From Scylla paramamosain (lineage: Eukaryota > Arthropoda > Malacostraca > Decapoda > Portunidae): DNA of 64,000 nucleotides. Made by a program: the position numbers and the translations under genes. The stretch spans positions 23,233,079 through 23,297,078 of the forward strand of contig NC_087151.1 in the NCBI RefSeq assembly GCF_035594125.1. The letters are read 5' to 3'. Under the pieces are notes generated by a model. That model had not been told where the DNA came from. It searched no databases and was given only the letters and a program-made list of their open reading frames with translations. Numbering within the stretch: the first letter of the stretch is position 1; every line of letters begins with the position of its first letter. This document shows, one piece after another, positions 12,657 through 39,320 of the stretch.

Positions 12657-14990
12657 GTTTGTGATTATATCGTTTCATTATATATGCTAATTTGCATGTA
12701 TTTGGCAATTTCGTACCTAACAAGCTGAGAAACAATTAAAACTCATGCTTTTGGATTTTTTTTTTTGTACCTAACAAACTGAAAATACTTAAAGCACACA
12801 TTTTTGAAAAATGTTGTTCTGTTTCCCCAAGAACAAGGCAAAAATCCATAGAAAGTACCCTATATGGGAAAGTAAAAGACATTAAGAGAAGCGAATTATG
12901 CGCATTTTTTTTTTTTTTACTTCTTAGGTACAAAAAGGCAAAAAGGCTTTAATAGCACTCTATATGGAGAAACAAAACACCATTGACAAAAAACTTTTTT
13001 TTTTGTGTGTGTTTTTGAACTATTTAAGTATCAAAACGCTAAAACTTAAATAACCCTTTATGGAGAAACAGAAGACATTCAGATAAGAGACATTTCAGAT
13101 ATGAGAGTTTTGAGCTTCTTAGGTACCAAAACGCGAAATCGCATCAGTAACACCCTATATCGAGAAAAAGAACATAACCAAAAACTTGAATTTTAAGTGT
13201 TTTTATTTTTTAGGTACGCAAAAATGCTTGCAAATTTAATTATATCAAGAGATGAAATAACATTACTAGAAATATATTTTGAGTATTTTTGTGCATGTTA
13301 AGCTTCAAAACTCTAAGAAAAAACAAAAAGTATGGAAAGCACCATTATGGGAATAGAAAAGAACTTTACCAAAAACTTATCTTTTTCGGCTTCTTACGTA
13401 CCAAAAATCTAAAACGCATGCAAAACACACTGTAAGAAGAAACAGAATAATATTACCAAACTAAAAAAATTTGAGTGTTTTGAGCTTGTTACGTAGAAAA
13501 ACGCCAAAATACATGGAAAGTACACTATATGAGGAAACGAAAGAATATTATGAGAAACGTTTATTATGAGTGTTTTTTACCTTCTTATGTAACAAAACGT
13601 GATAAAACATGAATAGCTCTCTAAATGGAGAAACTGAACATTACTAAAACTTTTATGTTAGTGTATTTCACATGATTTAGGTACCAAAACGCCAAAATGC
13701 ATGCAAAGCACTCTATATGGCGAAAAGAAACAACATTTCTAGAAAAGTGCCTTTCGAGTGTTCATGAGCGTGTTAGGCAGCAAAACGCTAAAAAAAAAAA
13801 AAAAATGGAAAACACTTTATATGGAAAAAGAAAACAAGATTACTAAAATCATGTCTTTTGAGTGTTTTGAACTATTTATGTACCAAAACGATAAAACGCA
13901 GAGAAAACATCCCTTATGGGAAAACACAATAACGTTACCAACCAAAAAAAATATTTTGAGTGTTTTTCCTCATGTTACGTACAAAAAACGCGAAAAATGT
14001 GTATAAAGTATACTATATGCAGAAACGAAAGGACATTATGAGAGCCTTTTATTATTAGTGTTTTTTTTTTTTTTAAGATACCAAAACTCGAGAGCACATG
14101 ACACTCTATATGGAGAAACAGAATATTAACAAAAATGTGTATTTTAAATGTATATCACATCTTTAGGTATCAAACAACCAAAATGCATACAAAGCACATT
14201 AACTAGAGAAAGGAAACGAGATTTTAAAAAATATATATATCTTTGACGAGTGTGCTAAGCACCATATCGCTAAAAAGCATGGAAAGGAACCTCTATAAGA
14301 AAAGAAAACAACATTACAAATAACGACTTTTTTCAGTCTTTTGAGGTACTTACGTACCAGAACGCTAAAACGGATGGAAAACAACCTTTTATGGCGAAAC
14401 AGAATAACATTACTAAAAATCAATACCTTGTGTGTTTTTTTTTGCTTGTTACGTAGAAAAAGCCATAATGCATGCAAAATACTCTACATGGGGAAACGAA
14501 AAGACATTACGAGAAACGTGTATTATGAATTTTTGGGCTTTTTAGGTAACAAAATGCTAAAACGCATCAGTAGGACTTTATACGGAGAAAAAAGAACAAT
14601 GCTACAAAAAAGAGTATTTTGAGGGCATTTCACATTGTTAGGTATCAAAACGCCAAAATGCATGTAAAGCACTTTATATAAGAAAAGGAAAAGAACTTTC
14701 CACAAACGTGTCTTTTGACTGTTTATGAGCGCACTAGGCACCAAAATGATAAAATCATGGAAAACACCCTATATGGGAAAGCAAAATATCATTACCAAAA
14801 ATGATTCTTTTCATTTTTTTTTTAGCTACTTTCGTAGGAAACGCATGAAAACACCTCTTATGTGCAATAATAGAATAAATTTACCAAAATCGTGTATTTT
14901 GTGTGTTTTTCAGCTTGTTACGTAGAGAAATACCAAAAAGCATGCAAACTACTGCATATAGGGCAATGAAAAGATATTATCAGAATTATG

Positions 14991-15117
<127 letters not shown>

Positions 15118-17601
15118 GGTAAGAAAACGCGAAAACTGTTAATAGCACTCTATATGGAGAAAAGGAAAAAAAAACATTACGAAAAACGTGTATTTTTATT
15201 GTTTTTTACATTGTTAGGTACCAAAACGCAAAAATGTATGCAGAAATGTATGTAGAAATGCATCCCCTTATATGGGGAAAAGAAAAGACATTACAAGAAA
15301 CGTATCTGTTGAGTGTTTTCATGGATATTAGGCACCAAAACGCTAAACAGCATGGAAAGTACCATATATGGAATCAGAAAACAACCTAACTAAAAACAAG
15401 TATTTTGTGCGTTTTTAACTACTTACGTACAAAAACACCAACATATAAAGGAAAGGACATTACGAGAACCGTGTATTTTGAGTGTTTTGAGCTTCTTAGG
15501 CAATAAAAACGCTAAAATGCATGAATAGCACTCTATAAGGAGAAAGAGAACATTACCAAAAACGTCTATTTTGAGCGTGTTTCTGATTCTTAGATACGAA
15601 AACGCTAAAATGCACGCGATATTTGGAAAATTGGAAAAAACATGTCTTTTGAGTATTTATGAGCGTGCTACGAACCATAACGCTAAAAAGTATGGAAAGA
15701 AAACTATATTGGAAAACAAACCAACATTACCAAAAAAGTCAGTAGTTTTTGAGCCAAGGCGCTAAGACGTTTGTAAAGCACCTTTTATAAGAAAAAATAA
15801 ACTATTACAAAAATATTAGTAATCTGAGTTTTTGAGCTTGTTACGTAGAAAAATGCCAAAATGCGTCCAAAGTATCCTGCATAAGGAAACGAAATAACAT
15901 TACGAGAAACATGTATTATAATTTTTTTTTTTAGATATCTAAACACTAAAATGCATGAAAAGCACTCTATATTTCAGGTATCAAAGCTCTAAAACGGATA
16001 GATAGCATTCCATATGTAGAAACAAAACAATATTACCAAAAACGTGCATTTTTAAGTGTTTTTAACATTGATAGGTACCAAAATGCGAAAATGCATAAAT
16101 AGCACCTTATATGGGGAAAGGAAACAAGATTTCCAGAAACGTGTCTTTTGAGTGGTTATGAGCGTGCTAGGCACTAAAACGCTAAAAAGCATAGAAAACA
16201 CCTTATAAGGGAAAGGAAAACAACATTACCGAAAACGTGTCTTTTGAGTGTTTTTGAGTTGCATACTGAGCTAATACTCATGGGGGAAACACAATAACTT
16301 TACTAAAAAGTGTATTTTAATGGTTTTCTTTTTTAGCCAAAATGCAAAAAAAAAAAAAAAGCCAAAATGCATGTAAAATACACTAAACGGAATAACGAAA
16401 AGACATTACAAAAACTTTTATTATGAGAGTTTTAAGCTTCTTAGGTACCAAAATGTTAAAACGCACGATTAGCACTCTATTTTGGAGAAAAAGGACATTT
16501 CCAAAAACGGGTTTTTTCAGAGTTTTTCACATTGATAGATACCAAAACGTAAAAAGCATTAAATGCCCCCTTTATGGAAAAACCAAGAGACATTACCAGA
16601 AACGTGTCTTTTCAGTGTTTTTTTTTTTTTGTGTTAGGTACCAAAAAACGCAAAAAATCATGGAAAACACAAATACAAAACATAAAGTGTGTCTTCGGAC
16701 AATTTTTTTTTTTACTTCTTACATACCAAAACGCTGAAAGGGATGGCTAAGGAGAATTACATTACCAAAAAGTATTTTTAGCTTTTTAAGGTTGTTACGT
16801 TGAAAAATTTAAAATTGCAGGGAAAGTACCCTATATGGGGAAACGAAAAGACATTATGAGAAACATGTATTATGAGAGTTTTTGAGTTTCTTAGGTACCA
16901 AAACTCGAAAACGCATGAATAGCACTCTGGTGAAAAGAACAATATTCGAAAATATGAATATACCAAGTGTATTTCACATTTTTAGATGCCATAACGCTAA
17001 AATGCATGCAAATCACAATATATGAGGAAAAAAAACGACATTTCCAAAAACGTGTCAGAGACGTCTCAACAGCATTACCAAAAACGGGTATTTTTAAGTG
17101 TTTTGAGCTTGTTACGTACATAAATGCCAAAATATATGGAAGTACACTATATGGGGAAAGGAAAGGACCTCACAAAAACCGTGTCGTATGAATGTTTTTG
17201 AGCTTTTTAGGTAGCATAACTCGAAAACGCATGAATAGCATTCTATATGGAGAAATATAACATTACCAAAAACACGTATTTTGACTGTAATTCACATTTT
17301 TATGTACCAAAACGCCAAAATGCACGCAAAACACTCTTTATGAGAAAAAGAAACGAGATCTATAAAACCTGCCTTTTGCGTATTTATGAACGTGCTAGTC
17401 ACTATAACGCTAAAAAAAAAAAAAAAAAAAAGCCCGGGAAGAACCTAATATTGGAAAACAAAACATTTCGAAACACGTTTCTTTTCATAGTTTATGATCT
17501 ACTTACAAGTCAAAACGTTAAATCCCATGTAAAAAAAAAATCTCTATGAATTAAAATAACACTACAAAAAACAAGTATTTCGATTATTTTTTTTTTACTT
17601 T

Positions 17602-17638
17602 TTACTTAGAAAAATGCAAAATGCATTTTTCTAAGTAA
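17602..17638. repeat. Perfect 37-bp hairpin
   Basis: TTACTTAGAAAAATGCA, a three-base AAA loop and the exact complement of the first 17 bases. A further partial copy follows at about 17,660-17,690 within an A/T-rich stretch. The block is present at 48,597-48,634 in the right arm with one extra T, so it existed before the arms split. Its origin is unclear; it may be a rearranged monomer end. Confidence 0.9.
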
Positions 17639-18240
17639 AAATCCAAAATATTTTTGCATTTTTACTTAGAATTTTTTTTACTTTTTGCATTTGCTCAAAA
17701 TGCAAAAAAATATTTTATTGAAAAAACACAATAACATTAACAAAAACAAGTTATTTGAGTGTTTTTAACCTTGTTATGGACAAAAAACGCAAAAATGCAT
17801 GGAAAGTACCTTACATAGGGAAACAAAAGGACACTATGAGAAACGTTTGTTATAAGTGTTTTTGATCTTCTTGGTATTAAAACTTGAAATAAAATTAATA
17901 GCACTCAATATGGAGAAAGAGAACAAAATTACGAAAAATATGTGTTTTGAGTGTATTTGACATTATTAGGTACCAAACCGCCATCATATACGGAAAGCAT
18001 ACTATATGGGGAAAGGAAACGACTTTAAAAAAAGAAAAAAATGTCTTTTAAATATGAGTACGTGGTAGTCATCATAACCCTAAAAAGCATGGAAACAGCT
18101 TATATGAGAAAACAAAACATCTTTACCAAAAAGTTTTCTTTTTAGTGTTTTTTTTTTTTTTTAGCTACTTACATAGCAAAAAGCTGAAATGCATGCAAAA
18201 CACCCTTTAAGGAGAATCAGAAAAAAACATTACCAAAAAC

Positions 18241-21200
18241 AAGGAGGAGGCAGTAGGCACCTGCCGAAACGATAATTACTCCCAGTGCGGTCTAAAGCAC
18301 AGTTCAGGGGGTGCTGTGAACTTATCATTAAACCCAGCAGTGACCTCACTGAACGTTTCCCTTTGTGTCTCACAACACAAGGGGGCAGTCACAGCCTGCC
18401 CTCTAAAGACAACTCTCTTCCTCCACACAAAACTACAAGCACCTAATAACACACATACTCTTCACTCAAAAATTTTAAAATCATCATGGCGACTCCTACA
18501 CCATCCTCGGAGTCCTCATCTGGGGAGGGGACCATAAATGTCCCCAGGTCGGACTACCTTTCTATCGACGACCCTAAGTGTCTTGACACCCCCGTCAACT
18601 TTTTCTTCATTGACTTCTGCAACATTCGCGGTCTAAGATCTAATTTTCAGTCTGTAGAACACCACCTCTCCTCTTCTAAACCTCATCTTCTTTTCCTTAC
18701 TGAAACACAGGTGTCTGAGGCAATTGACAGTAGCCCCTTTTCTATTCCCTCCTACTTTCTCTATCCTCATTTTCGATCCAAAGCTGGATGCTGTGTTTAT
18801 GTGCGCAGTGACTTAACCTACTCTCGTGCCCACACTCTTGAATATTCCAAGTTTTCCACCATCTGGCTACGACTACAGAGTCACTCTCAAACTAAATTTA
18901 TCTTTGCTGTATACCTCTCACCTAACTCCTCTAACTATAAAAATTTTTTTTTAATATTTAACTTCCAAAGTGGAGCACATTCTGACTCTCTTCACTTTTG
19001 CAGAGATCTCCATTCTTGGAGACTTCATTGTTCACCACCAGCTTTGGCTTTTCTCCCCCTTCACTGACCATCCTGGTGAACTAGCCTTCAACATTGCTAT
19101 ACTCCATGACCTAGACCAATTGGTGCAACACCCTACTCGTATTCCTGACCGTTTTGGAGATACGCCCAACATTCTTGAACTTTTCCTGACCTCTAATCCT
19201 TCTGCTTATGCTCTCACCCTTTCTTCTCCGTTGGGTTCCTCCGATCACAATCTCATATCTGTATCTTGTCCTCTCGCTCCAATCCCTCCCCCTAAGCGAA
19301 GGTGCCTCTAGCGTTTTGCCTCTGCTAGTTGGGGGGACCTGAGGAGGTATTTTTCTCACTTTCCTTGGAATGACTACTGCTTCCGTGTCAGAGACCCGTC
19401 TTTGTGTGCTGAGCACATAACAGGGGTGATAGTGTCTGGCATGGAGGCGTACATTCCTCACTCTTTTTCTCGACCTAAACTTTCCAAACCTTGGTTTAAC
19501 ACAGCTTGTTTTCGTGTTATACATATTAGAGAGCTAGCCCACAAAAGGTACTTAAGCCTTCCATCACAAGATCTAACTCCTCTCGTAACTTCTGGCATCT
19601 AGCCAAAAATATCTCCAATAACTTTGCTTCTTCTTCTTTCCCTCCTTTATTTCAACTAAATGGCACCACTGCTATCACATCTACTTCTAAAGCTGAAATC
19701 TTCGCTCAAACTTTTGCTAAAAACTCTACCTTGGACGATTCAGGGCTTGTTCCTCCCTCTCCTCCACCCTCTGACTACTTTATGCTGCCTATTAAAATTC
19801 TTCGCAATGATGTTTTCCATGCCCTTGCTGGCCTAAACATTCGGAAGACTTATGGACCTGATGGGGTCCCTCCTATTGTTCTCCAAAACTTTGCCTCCGT
19901 GCTTGAACTTTGCCTAGTCAAACTCTTTCAGCTCTGTCTGTCAAAATCTATCTTTCCTTCTTGCTAGAAGTTTGCCTACATTCAACCTGTTCCTAAAAAG
20001 GGTGACCGTTCTAATCCCTCAAACTACCATCCTATTGCTTTAATTTCCTGCCTATCTAAAGATTTTTAATCTATCCTCAACAGAAAGATTCTTAAACATC
20101 TATCACTTCACAACTTCCATCTAATCACCAGTATGGGTTCCGTCAAGGCCGCTCTACTGGTGATCTTCTGGCTTTCCTTACTGAGATATTTTGACTCTTT
20201 TAGATATTTTGGTGAAACTTTTGTTGTTGCCTTGGACATATCAAAAGCTTTTTGATAGAGTCTGGCACAAAGCTTTGATTTCCAAACTACCCTCCTACGC
20301 CTTCTATCCTTCTTTCTGTAACTTCATCTTAAGTTTCCTTTCTGACCGTTCTATTGCTGCTGTGGTAGACGGTCACTGTTCTTCTCCTAAATCTATTAAC
20401 AGTTGTGTTCCTCAGGGTTCTGTCCTGTCACCCACTCTCTTCTTATTATTCATTAATGATCTTTTAAACCAAACTTCTTGTCCTATCCACTCCTACGCTG
20501 ATGATACCACCCTGCACTTTCCAACGTCTTTTCATAGACGTCCAACCCTTCAGGAGGTAAACATTTCACGCACAGAAGCCACACAATGCTTGATTTCTGA
20601 TCTTTCTAAAATTTCTGATTGGGGCAGAGCAAACTTGGTATTGTTCAATGCCTCAACAATTCAATTCCTCCATCTATCAACTCGACACAACCTTCCTGAC
20701 AACTATCCCTTCATCTTCAATGACACTCAACTGTCCCCCTCTTCTACACTGAACATCCTCGGTCTGTCTTTTACTTATAATCTGAACTGGAAACTTCATA
20801 TTTCATCTCAAGCTAAAACAGCTTCTATGAAGGTAGGTGTTCTGAGACGTTTCTTCCAGTTTTTCTCACCACCCCCAGCTGCTAACTCTTATTCGTCCAT
20901 GTATGGAGTATGCTTCACATGTCTTGGGGGGGTTCCACTCATACTGCTCTTCTAGACAGGGTGGAATCAACAGTGTTTCGTCTCATCAACTCCTCTCCTC
21001 TAAATGACTGTCTTCAGCCTCTCTCTCACCGCCGCAATGTTGCATCTCTAGCTATCTTCTACCACTATTTTCATGCTAACTGCTCTTCTGATCCTGCTAA
21101 CTGCATGCCTCCCCTCCTCCCGCGGCCTCGCTGCACAAGACTTTCTTCCTTCTCTCACCCCTATTGCTGTCAACCTCTCTAATGCAAGAGTTAACAGGTA

Positions 21201-21440
21201 TTCTCAATCATTCATTCCTTTCTCTGGTAAACTCTGGAACTCCCTGCCGGTTTCTGTATTTCCACCTTCCTATGACTTGAATTCCTTCAAGAGGGAGATT
21301 TCAAGACACTTATCCATCAATTTTTGACTACTCACTTGACCCTTTTATGAGACTGGCATTTCAGTGGGCCTTTTTTTTATTGTTTTTTTTTTTTTGTTTC
21401 CCTTGGCCAGTATCCCTCCTATATGAAAAAGAAAAAAAAA
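18241..21440 (+). mobile_element. Full-length-like LINE copy L3
   Basis: The most complete copy by length, 3.2 kb. It begins GAGGAGGCAGTAGGCACC near 18,244 and has about 245 bp of 5' UTR before the ATG at 18,486. It ends in an A-rich tail (21,422-21,440) just before TATTTTGAGTG of the satellite. The 5' side of the interrupted monomer reads ACCAAAAACAAG, so insertion took place inside the ACCAAAAACAAG/TATTTTGAG part of a monomer. No clear target duplication is visible because of the A-rich tail. The mirror copy is at 44,815-47,989. Its 3' end (20,652 onwards) was copied again at 26,318. Confidence 0.93.
18486..21327 (+). pseudogene. Broken endonuclease/reverse transcriptase of L3
   Basis: The protein starts [15 protein letters not shown] and reads through NFFFIDFCNIRGL and GCCVYVRSD. 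It is frameshifted at a T run near 18,945. The second frame gives [11 protein letters not shown] (the family has N instead of I) and [10 protein letters not shown], then hits TAG at 19,309 where the L2 copy has TGG. The linker lacks a segment after LSLPS (about 19,566). The RT keeps PDGVPPIVL (19,858) and an NYHPIA block. An extra T near 20,248 shifts the frame inside SKAFDRV, and the downstream frame shows GSVLSPTLF and YADD. Several of these lesions (TAG at 19,309, the linker deletion, the extra T) also occur in the mirror copy, so they came before the arm split. Confidence 0.9.
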
Positions 21441-26317
<4,877 letters not shown>

Positions 26318-27092
26318 CTCAACAATTCAATTCCTCCATCTATCAACTCGACACAACCTTCCTGACAACTATCCCTTCATCTTCAATGACACTCAACTGT
26401 CCCCCTCTTCTACACTGAACATCCTCGGTCTGTCTTTTACTTATAATCTGAACTGGAAACTTCATATTTCATCTCTAGCTAAAACAGCTTCTATGAAGGT
26501 AGGTGTTCTGAGACGTCTCTGCCAGTTTTTCTCACCCACCCCCCCCAGCTGCTAACTCTTATCCGTCCATGTATGGAGTATGCTTCACATGTCTTGGGGG
26601 GGTTCCACTCTTACTGCTCTTCTAGACAGGGTGGAATCAACAGCGTTTCGTCTCATCAACTCCTCTCCTCTAAATGACTGTCTTCAGCCTCTCTCTCACC
26701 GCCGCAATGTTGCATCTCTATCTATCTCCTACCACTATTTTCATGCTAACTGCTCTTCTGATCTTGCTAACTGCATGCCTACCCTTCTCCCGCGGCCTCG
26801 CTGCATAAGACTTTCTTCTTTCTCTCACCCCTATTGCTGTCCACATCTCTAATGCAAGAGTTAACCGGTATTCTCAATCATTCATACCTTTTTCTCTGGT
26901 AAACTCTGAAACTCCCTGCCTGTTTCTGTATTTCCACCTTGCTATGAATTGAATTCCTTCAAGAGGGAGGTTTCAAGACACTTTTCCATCAATTATTTAC
27001 TACTGCCTTGACCCTTTTATGAGACTGGCATTTCAATGGGCATTTTTTTTATTGCTTTTTTATTTCCCTCCTATATGAAAAAGAAAAAAAAA
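26318..27092 (+). mobile_element. LINE 3' fragment L3b (duplicate of L3 end)
   Basis: Repeats 20,652-21,440: the RT C-terminal region from [17 protein letters not shown] onwards, the 3' UTR and an A-rich tail, followed by the same TATTTTAATTG-like satellite. It meets L4 head to head at the duplication junction, so two oppositely oriented LINE fragments are fused. Small differences from the first copy include changes near 26,725 and a shortened 3' UTR (about 13 bp less). Confidence 0.92.
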
Positions 27093-32206
<5,114 letters not shown>

Positions 32207-32645
32207 GAGGAACACTGGCCAAGGGCAGCAAAAATCCAATAAAAAAAAAAAAAAAATTCACTGAGATACCAGTCCCAGAAAAGGGTCCAAAGCGGTATTC
32301 AAACATTTAAGGATAAGCATCTTGAGACCTCCCTCTTGAAAGAATTCAAGTCATAGAAAGTGGAAATACAGAAGCAGGCAGGGAGTTCCAGAGTTTACCA
32401 GAGAAAGGGATAAATGATTGAGAATACTGGTTAACTCTTGCATTAGAAAGGTGGACAGAATAGGGGTGAGAGAAAGAAGACTGTCTTGTGTAGCGAAGCC
32501 ACAGGAGGAGGGGAGGCATGCAGTTGGCAAGGTCAAAAGAGCAATTAGCATGAAAATAGCGGTAGAAGATAGATAGAGATGCAATATTGCAGCGATGAGA
32601 GAGAGACTGAAGACAGTCAGTTAGAGGAGATTTCACCCTGTCTAG
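32207..32645 (-). mobile_element. LINE 3' fragment L5
   Basis: A 439-bp 3' fragment in reverse orientation, from the 3' UTR to a DRVES-like block (GACAGGGTGGAATC on the coding strand). It has a small internal deletion between ATCTCCTCTAAC and the DRVE block. Satellite resumes at GCATGGAAAGC. The mirror copy is at 40,128-40,563 with the same deletion and the same end, so it is older than the arm split. Confidence 0.92.
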
Positions 32646-33383
32646 GCATGGAAAGCTTCCTGTATGGGGAAACGAAACAACTTTACCAGAAACGTGTCTT
32701 TTGAGTTATTTGGAGCATGTTAGACACCAAAATGCTAAAAAAAAAATGCATGGAAATTTCCCTATATACAAGTTCAAAAGAATAAATAAATATTTTTTTT
32801 CTTTTATTATTCTTTTTCAACGTCTTATGTACGAAAACGATTGAAACACTTTTTTGGGCTTGTTATATTATAAAATGTCAAAATGCATGGAAAATACACT
32901 ATGGGGAAACGAAAAGATTTTACAAGAAAGGTTTCTTATGATCGTTTTTGAGCTTCTTAGGTATCAAACGGGAAAATGCGTTAATATCACTCGATATGGA
33001 GAAAGAGAACAGCTTTACCAAAAACGTGAATTTTCAGTGGTTTTAACATTGTTTGGTACCAAAACGCCAAGATGGTACGAAGAAACGAAACGACAGTGGA
33101 AGAAAATTTTTTTTTTTTTAGTATTTTCTGCATGTTATTCACCAAAATTCTAAAAAGCATGAAAAACATCCTATATTGGGAAAAGAAACGAGACTTCCAG
33201 AAACGTCTCTTTTGAGTGTTTATGACCGAGCTAGGCATTAAAACGTTAAAAATAGAAATGCACTTTATATGGGAAAAGAAAACAATATTACCAAAAACTT
33301 TTTATTTTTTTTAGCTTCTTACGTACCAAAAAAATCTAAATTACATCGAAAAGATCCCTTACTGAGAAACATAATAACTACCA
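32646..33383 (+). repeat. 97-bp satellite
   Basis: Seven to eight diverged monomers between two LINE fragments. Several monomers are partial (around 32,770-32,860). The block is mirrored at 39,321-40,127. No gene is seen. Confidence 0.87.
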
Positions 33384-34141
33384 AACAACGCTTGACTTCT
33401 GATCTTTCTAAAATTTCTGATTGGGGCAGAGCAAACTTGATATTGTTCAATGCCTCAAAAACTCAATTCCTCCATCTATCAACTCAACACAACCCTCCAG
33501 ACAACTATCCCCTCTTCTTCAATGACACTCAACTGTCCCCCTCTTCTACACTGAACATCCTCGGTCTGTCCTTTACTTATAATCTGAACTGGAAAATTCA
33601 CATCTCATCTCTAGCTAAAAACAGCTTCTATGAAGTTAGGTGTTCTGAGACGTATCCGCCAGTTTTTCTCACCCCCCACCAGCTACTAACACGGTACAAT
33701 GGCCTTATCCGTCCATGTATGGAGTATGCTTCACATGTCTGAGGGGGTTCCACTCATACTGCTCTTCTAGACAGGGTGGAATCAAAAGCTTTTCGTCTCA
33801 TAAACTCCTCTCCTCTAACTGACTGTCTTCAGCTTCTCTCTCACCGCCGCAATGTTGCATATCTAGCTGTCTTCTACCGCTATTTTCATGCTAACTGCTC
33901 TTCTGATCTTACTAACCGCATGCCTCCCCTCCTTCCGCGGCCTCGCTGCACAAGACTTTCTTCTTTCTCTCACCCCTATTCTGTCCACCTCTCTAACGCA
34001 AGAGTTAACCAGTATTCTCAATCATTCATCCCTTTCTCTGGTAAACTCTGGAACTCCCTGCCTGCTTCGGTATTTCCACCTTCCTATGACTTGAATTCCT
34101 TCAAGAGGGAGGTTTCAAGACACTTATTCACCAATTTTTGA
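33384..34141 (+). pseudogene. C-terminal RT remnant of L6
   Basis: Encodes the part after the RT active site: [37 protein letters not shown], then PCMEYASHV. The frame changes near 33,620 (extra A in an A run) and again near 33,740 (CTGAGGGGGTTCC, a changed G run). It finishes in the natural C-terminus FKREVSRHLFTNF at 34,141. Catalytic domains are absent, so it is a dead fragment. Confidence 0.88.
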
Positions 34142-34246
34142 CCACTGCTTTGACCCTTTTATGGGACTGGCATTTCAATGGCCATATATTTTTATTGGAT
34201 TTTTGTTGCCCTTGGCCAGTGTTCTTCCTGCATAAAAAAAAAAAAA
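33384..34246 (+). mobile_element. 5'-truncated LINE fragment L6
   Basis: Starts in the RT region just after the YADD block (ACGCTTGACTTCTGATC) and runs to a poly(A) tail at 34,233-34,245. The satellite resumes at GTATTCAGAGTG, nearly the same monomer position as after L3. The mirror copy is at 38,466-39,320. Confidence 0.93.
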
Positions 34247-37762
<3,516 letters not shown>

Positions 37763-37783
37763 TATATATATATATATATATAT
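37763..37783. repeat. Short (TA)n tract at the right edge of the spacer
   Basis: About ten AT dinucleotides where the satellite switches from plus to minus orientation. It is the counterpart of the 241-bp array at 34,955. Confidence 0.9.
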
Positions 37784-38465
37784 TTTTTTTTTTGCGGTTT
37801 GGTACCTAACAATGTAAAATACACTTTAAATACTTATTCATGCGTTTTCAAGTTTTGGTACCTAAGATGCTCAAAAAATTTAATAATACACTTTCTTCAT
37901 AAAGTTCTTTAGTTTCCCCATATAGAAGAAACTATTTCATTGCATTTTGGTGTTGCATATTTCTTTGCATTTTGGCGTTTCTGTACATAACAAGATAAAA
38001 AATACTGAAAATACTTGTTTTTCGTAAAGTTATTCTGTTTCTCCATAAAAGATGTTTTACCTGCGTTTTAGCGTTTTGGTACATAAATAGCTCAAACACT
38101 CAAATAAACAATAAACGTTTTTGGTAATGTTGCTTTTTTTTTTTCTCATATAGGGTGCTTTCCATAGTTTTTAGTCTTCTGGTGCCTGAACACTTAAAAG
38201 ACACTTTTCTTGAAAAGTCGTTTCCTTTCCCCATATAGGGTATTTGACATGTATTTTGTCGTTATTGCACGTAACAATGTGAAACACATTAAAAATACAT
38301 GGTTTTGGCAATGCTGATTTGTTTTTCCTCATGAAGTGCAGTTAAGACGTTTTCGTGTTATAGTGAAAAAAAAAGAAACACTCATAACACGTTTTTTTTT
38401 TTTTTTATAATGTCTGCGTTTAATTTAGTGTATTTTCAATGTTCAAAAACACTCCGAATACTTAT
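37784..38465 (-). repeat. 97-bp satellite, innermost right arm
   Basis: Reverse complement of 34,247-34,954. Orientation is minus from here outwards. Small differences from the left arm include run-length changes near 38,350-38,400. Confidence 0.9.
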
Positions 38466-39320
38466 TTTTTTTTATGCAGGAAGAACACTGGCCAAGGGCA
38501 ACAAAAATCCAATAAAAAAATATGGCCACTGAAATGCCATTCCCATAAAAGGGTCAAAGCAGTGGTCAAAAATTGGTGAATAAGTGTTTTGAAACCTCCC
38601 TCTTGAAGGAATTCAAGTCATAGGAAGGTGGAAATACCGAAGCAGGCAAGAAGTTCCAGAGTTTACCAGAGAAAGGGATGAATGATTGAGAATACTGATT
38701 AACTCTTGCGTTAGAGAGGTGGACAGAATAGGGGTGAGAAAAAGAAGAAAGTCTTGTGCAGCGAGGCCGCGGAAGGAGGGGAGGCATGCGGTTAGTAAGA
38801 TCAGAAGAGCAGTTAGCATGAAAATAGCGGTAGAAGAAAGCTAGATATGCAACATTGCGGCAGTGAGAGAGAGGGTAAAGACAGTCGGTTAGAGGAGAGG
38901 AGTTGATGAGACGAAAAGCTTTTGATTCCACCCTGTCTAGAAGAGCAGTATGAGTGGAACCACCCCAGACATGTGAAGCATACTCAATACATGGACGGAT
39001 AAGGCCCTTGTACCGAGTTAGCAGCTGGGGGGATGAGAAAAACTGGCGGATACGTCTCAGAACACCTAACTTCATAGAAGCTGTTTTAGCTAGAGATGAG
39101 ATGTGAATTTTCCAGTTTAGATTATAAGTAAAGGACTGACCGAGGATGTTCAGTGTAGAAGAGGGGGACAGTTAAGTGTCATTGAACAAGAGGGGATAGT
39201 TGTCTGGAAGGTTGTGTCGAGTTGATAGATGGAGAAATTGAGTTTTTGAGGCATTGAACAATATCAAGTTTGCTCTGCCCCAATCAGAAATTTTAGCAAG
39301 ATCAGAAGTCAAGCGTTCTT
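38466..39320 (-). mobile_element. LINE fragment, mirror of L6
   Basis: The same 5' truncation point (near AAGCGTTCTTTGG) and the same 3' tail position as L6. The coding remnant reads SKISDWGRAN-type sequence (here AKISDWGRAN), a TAA stop in place of Q within the NDTQL block near 39,174, then an open frame from MKLGVLRR to SKHLFTNF (39,075-38,566) that keeps MEYASHVW as IEYASHVW. It is somewhat better preserved than the left copy because that frame is unbroken. Confidence 0.92.

Noticed and set aside
18241..18485. Internal promoter in the LINE 5' UTR
   Set aside because: Possible by analogy with other poly(A) LINEs, but no initiator or downstream element could be identified with confidence.
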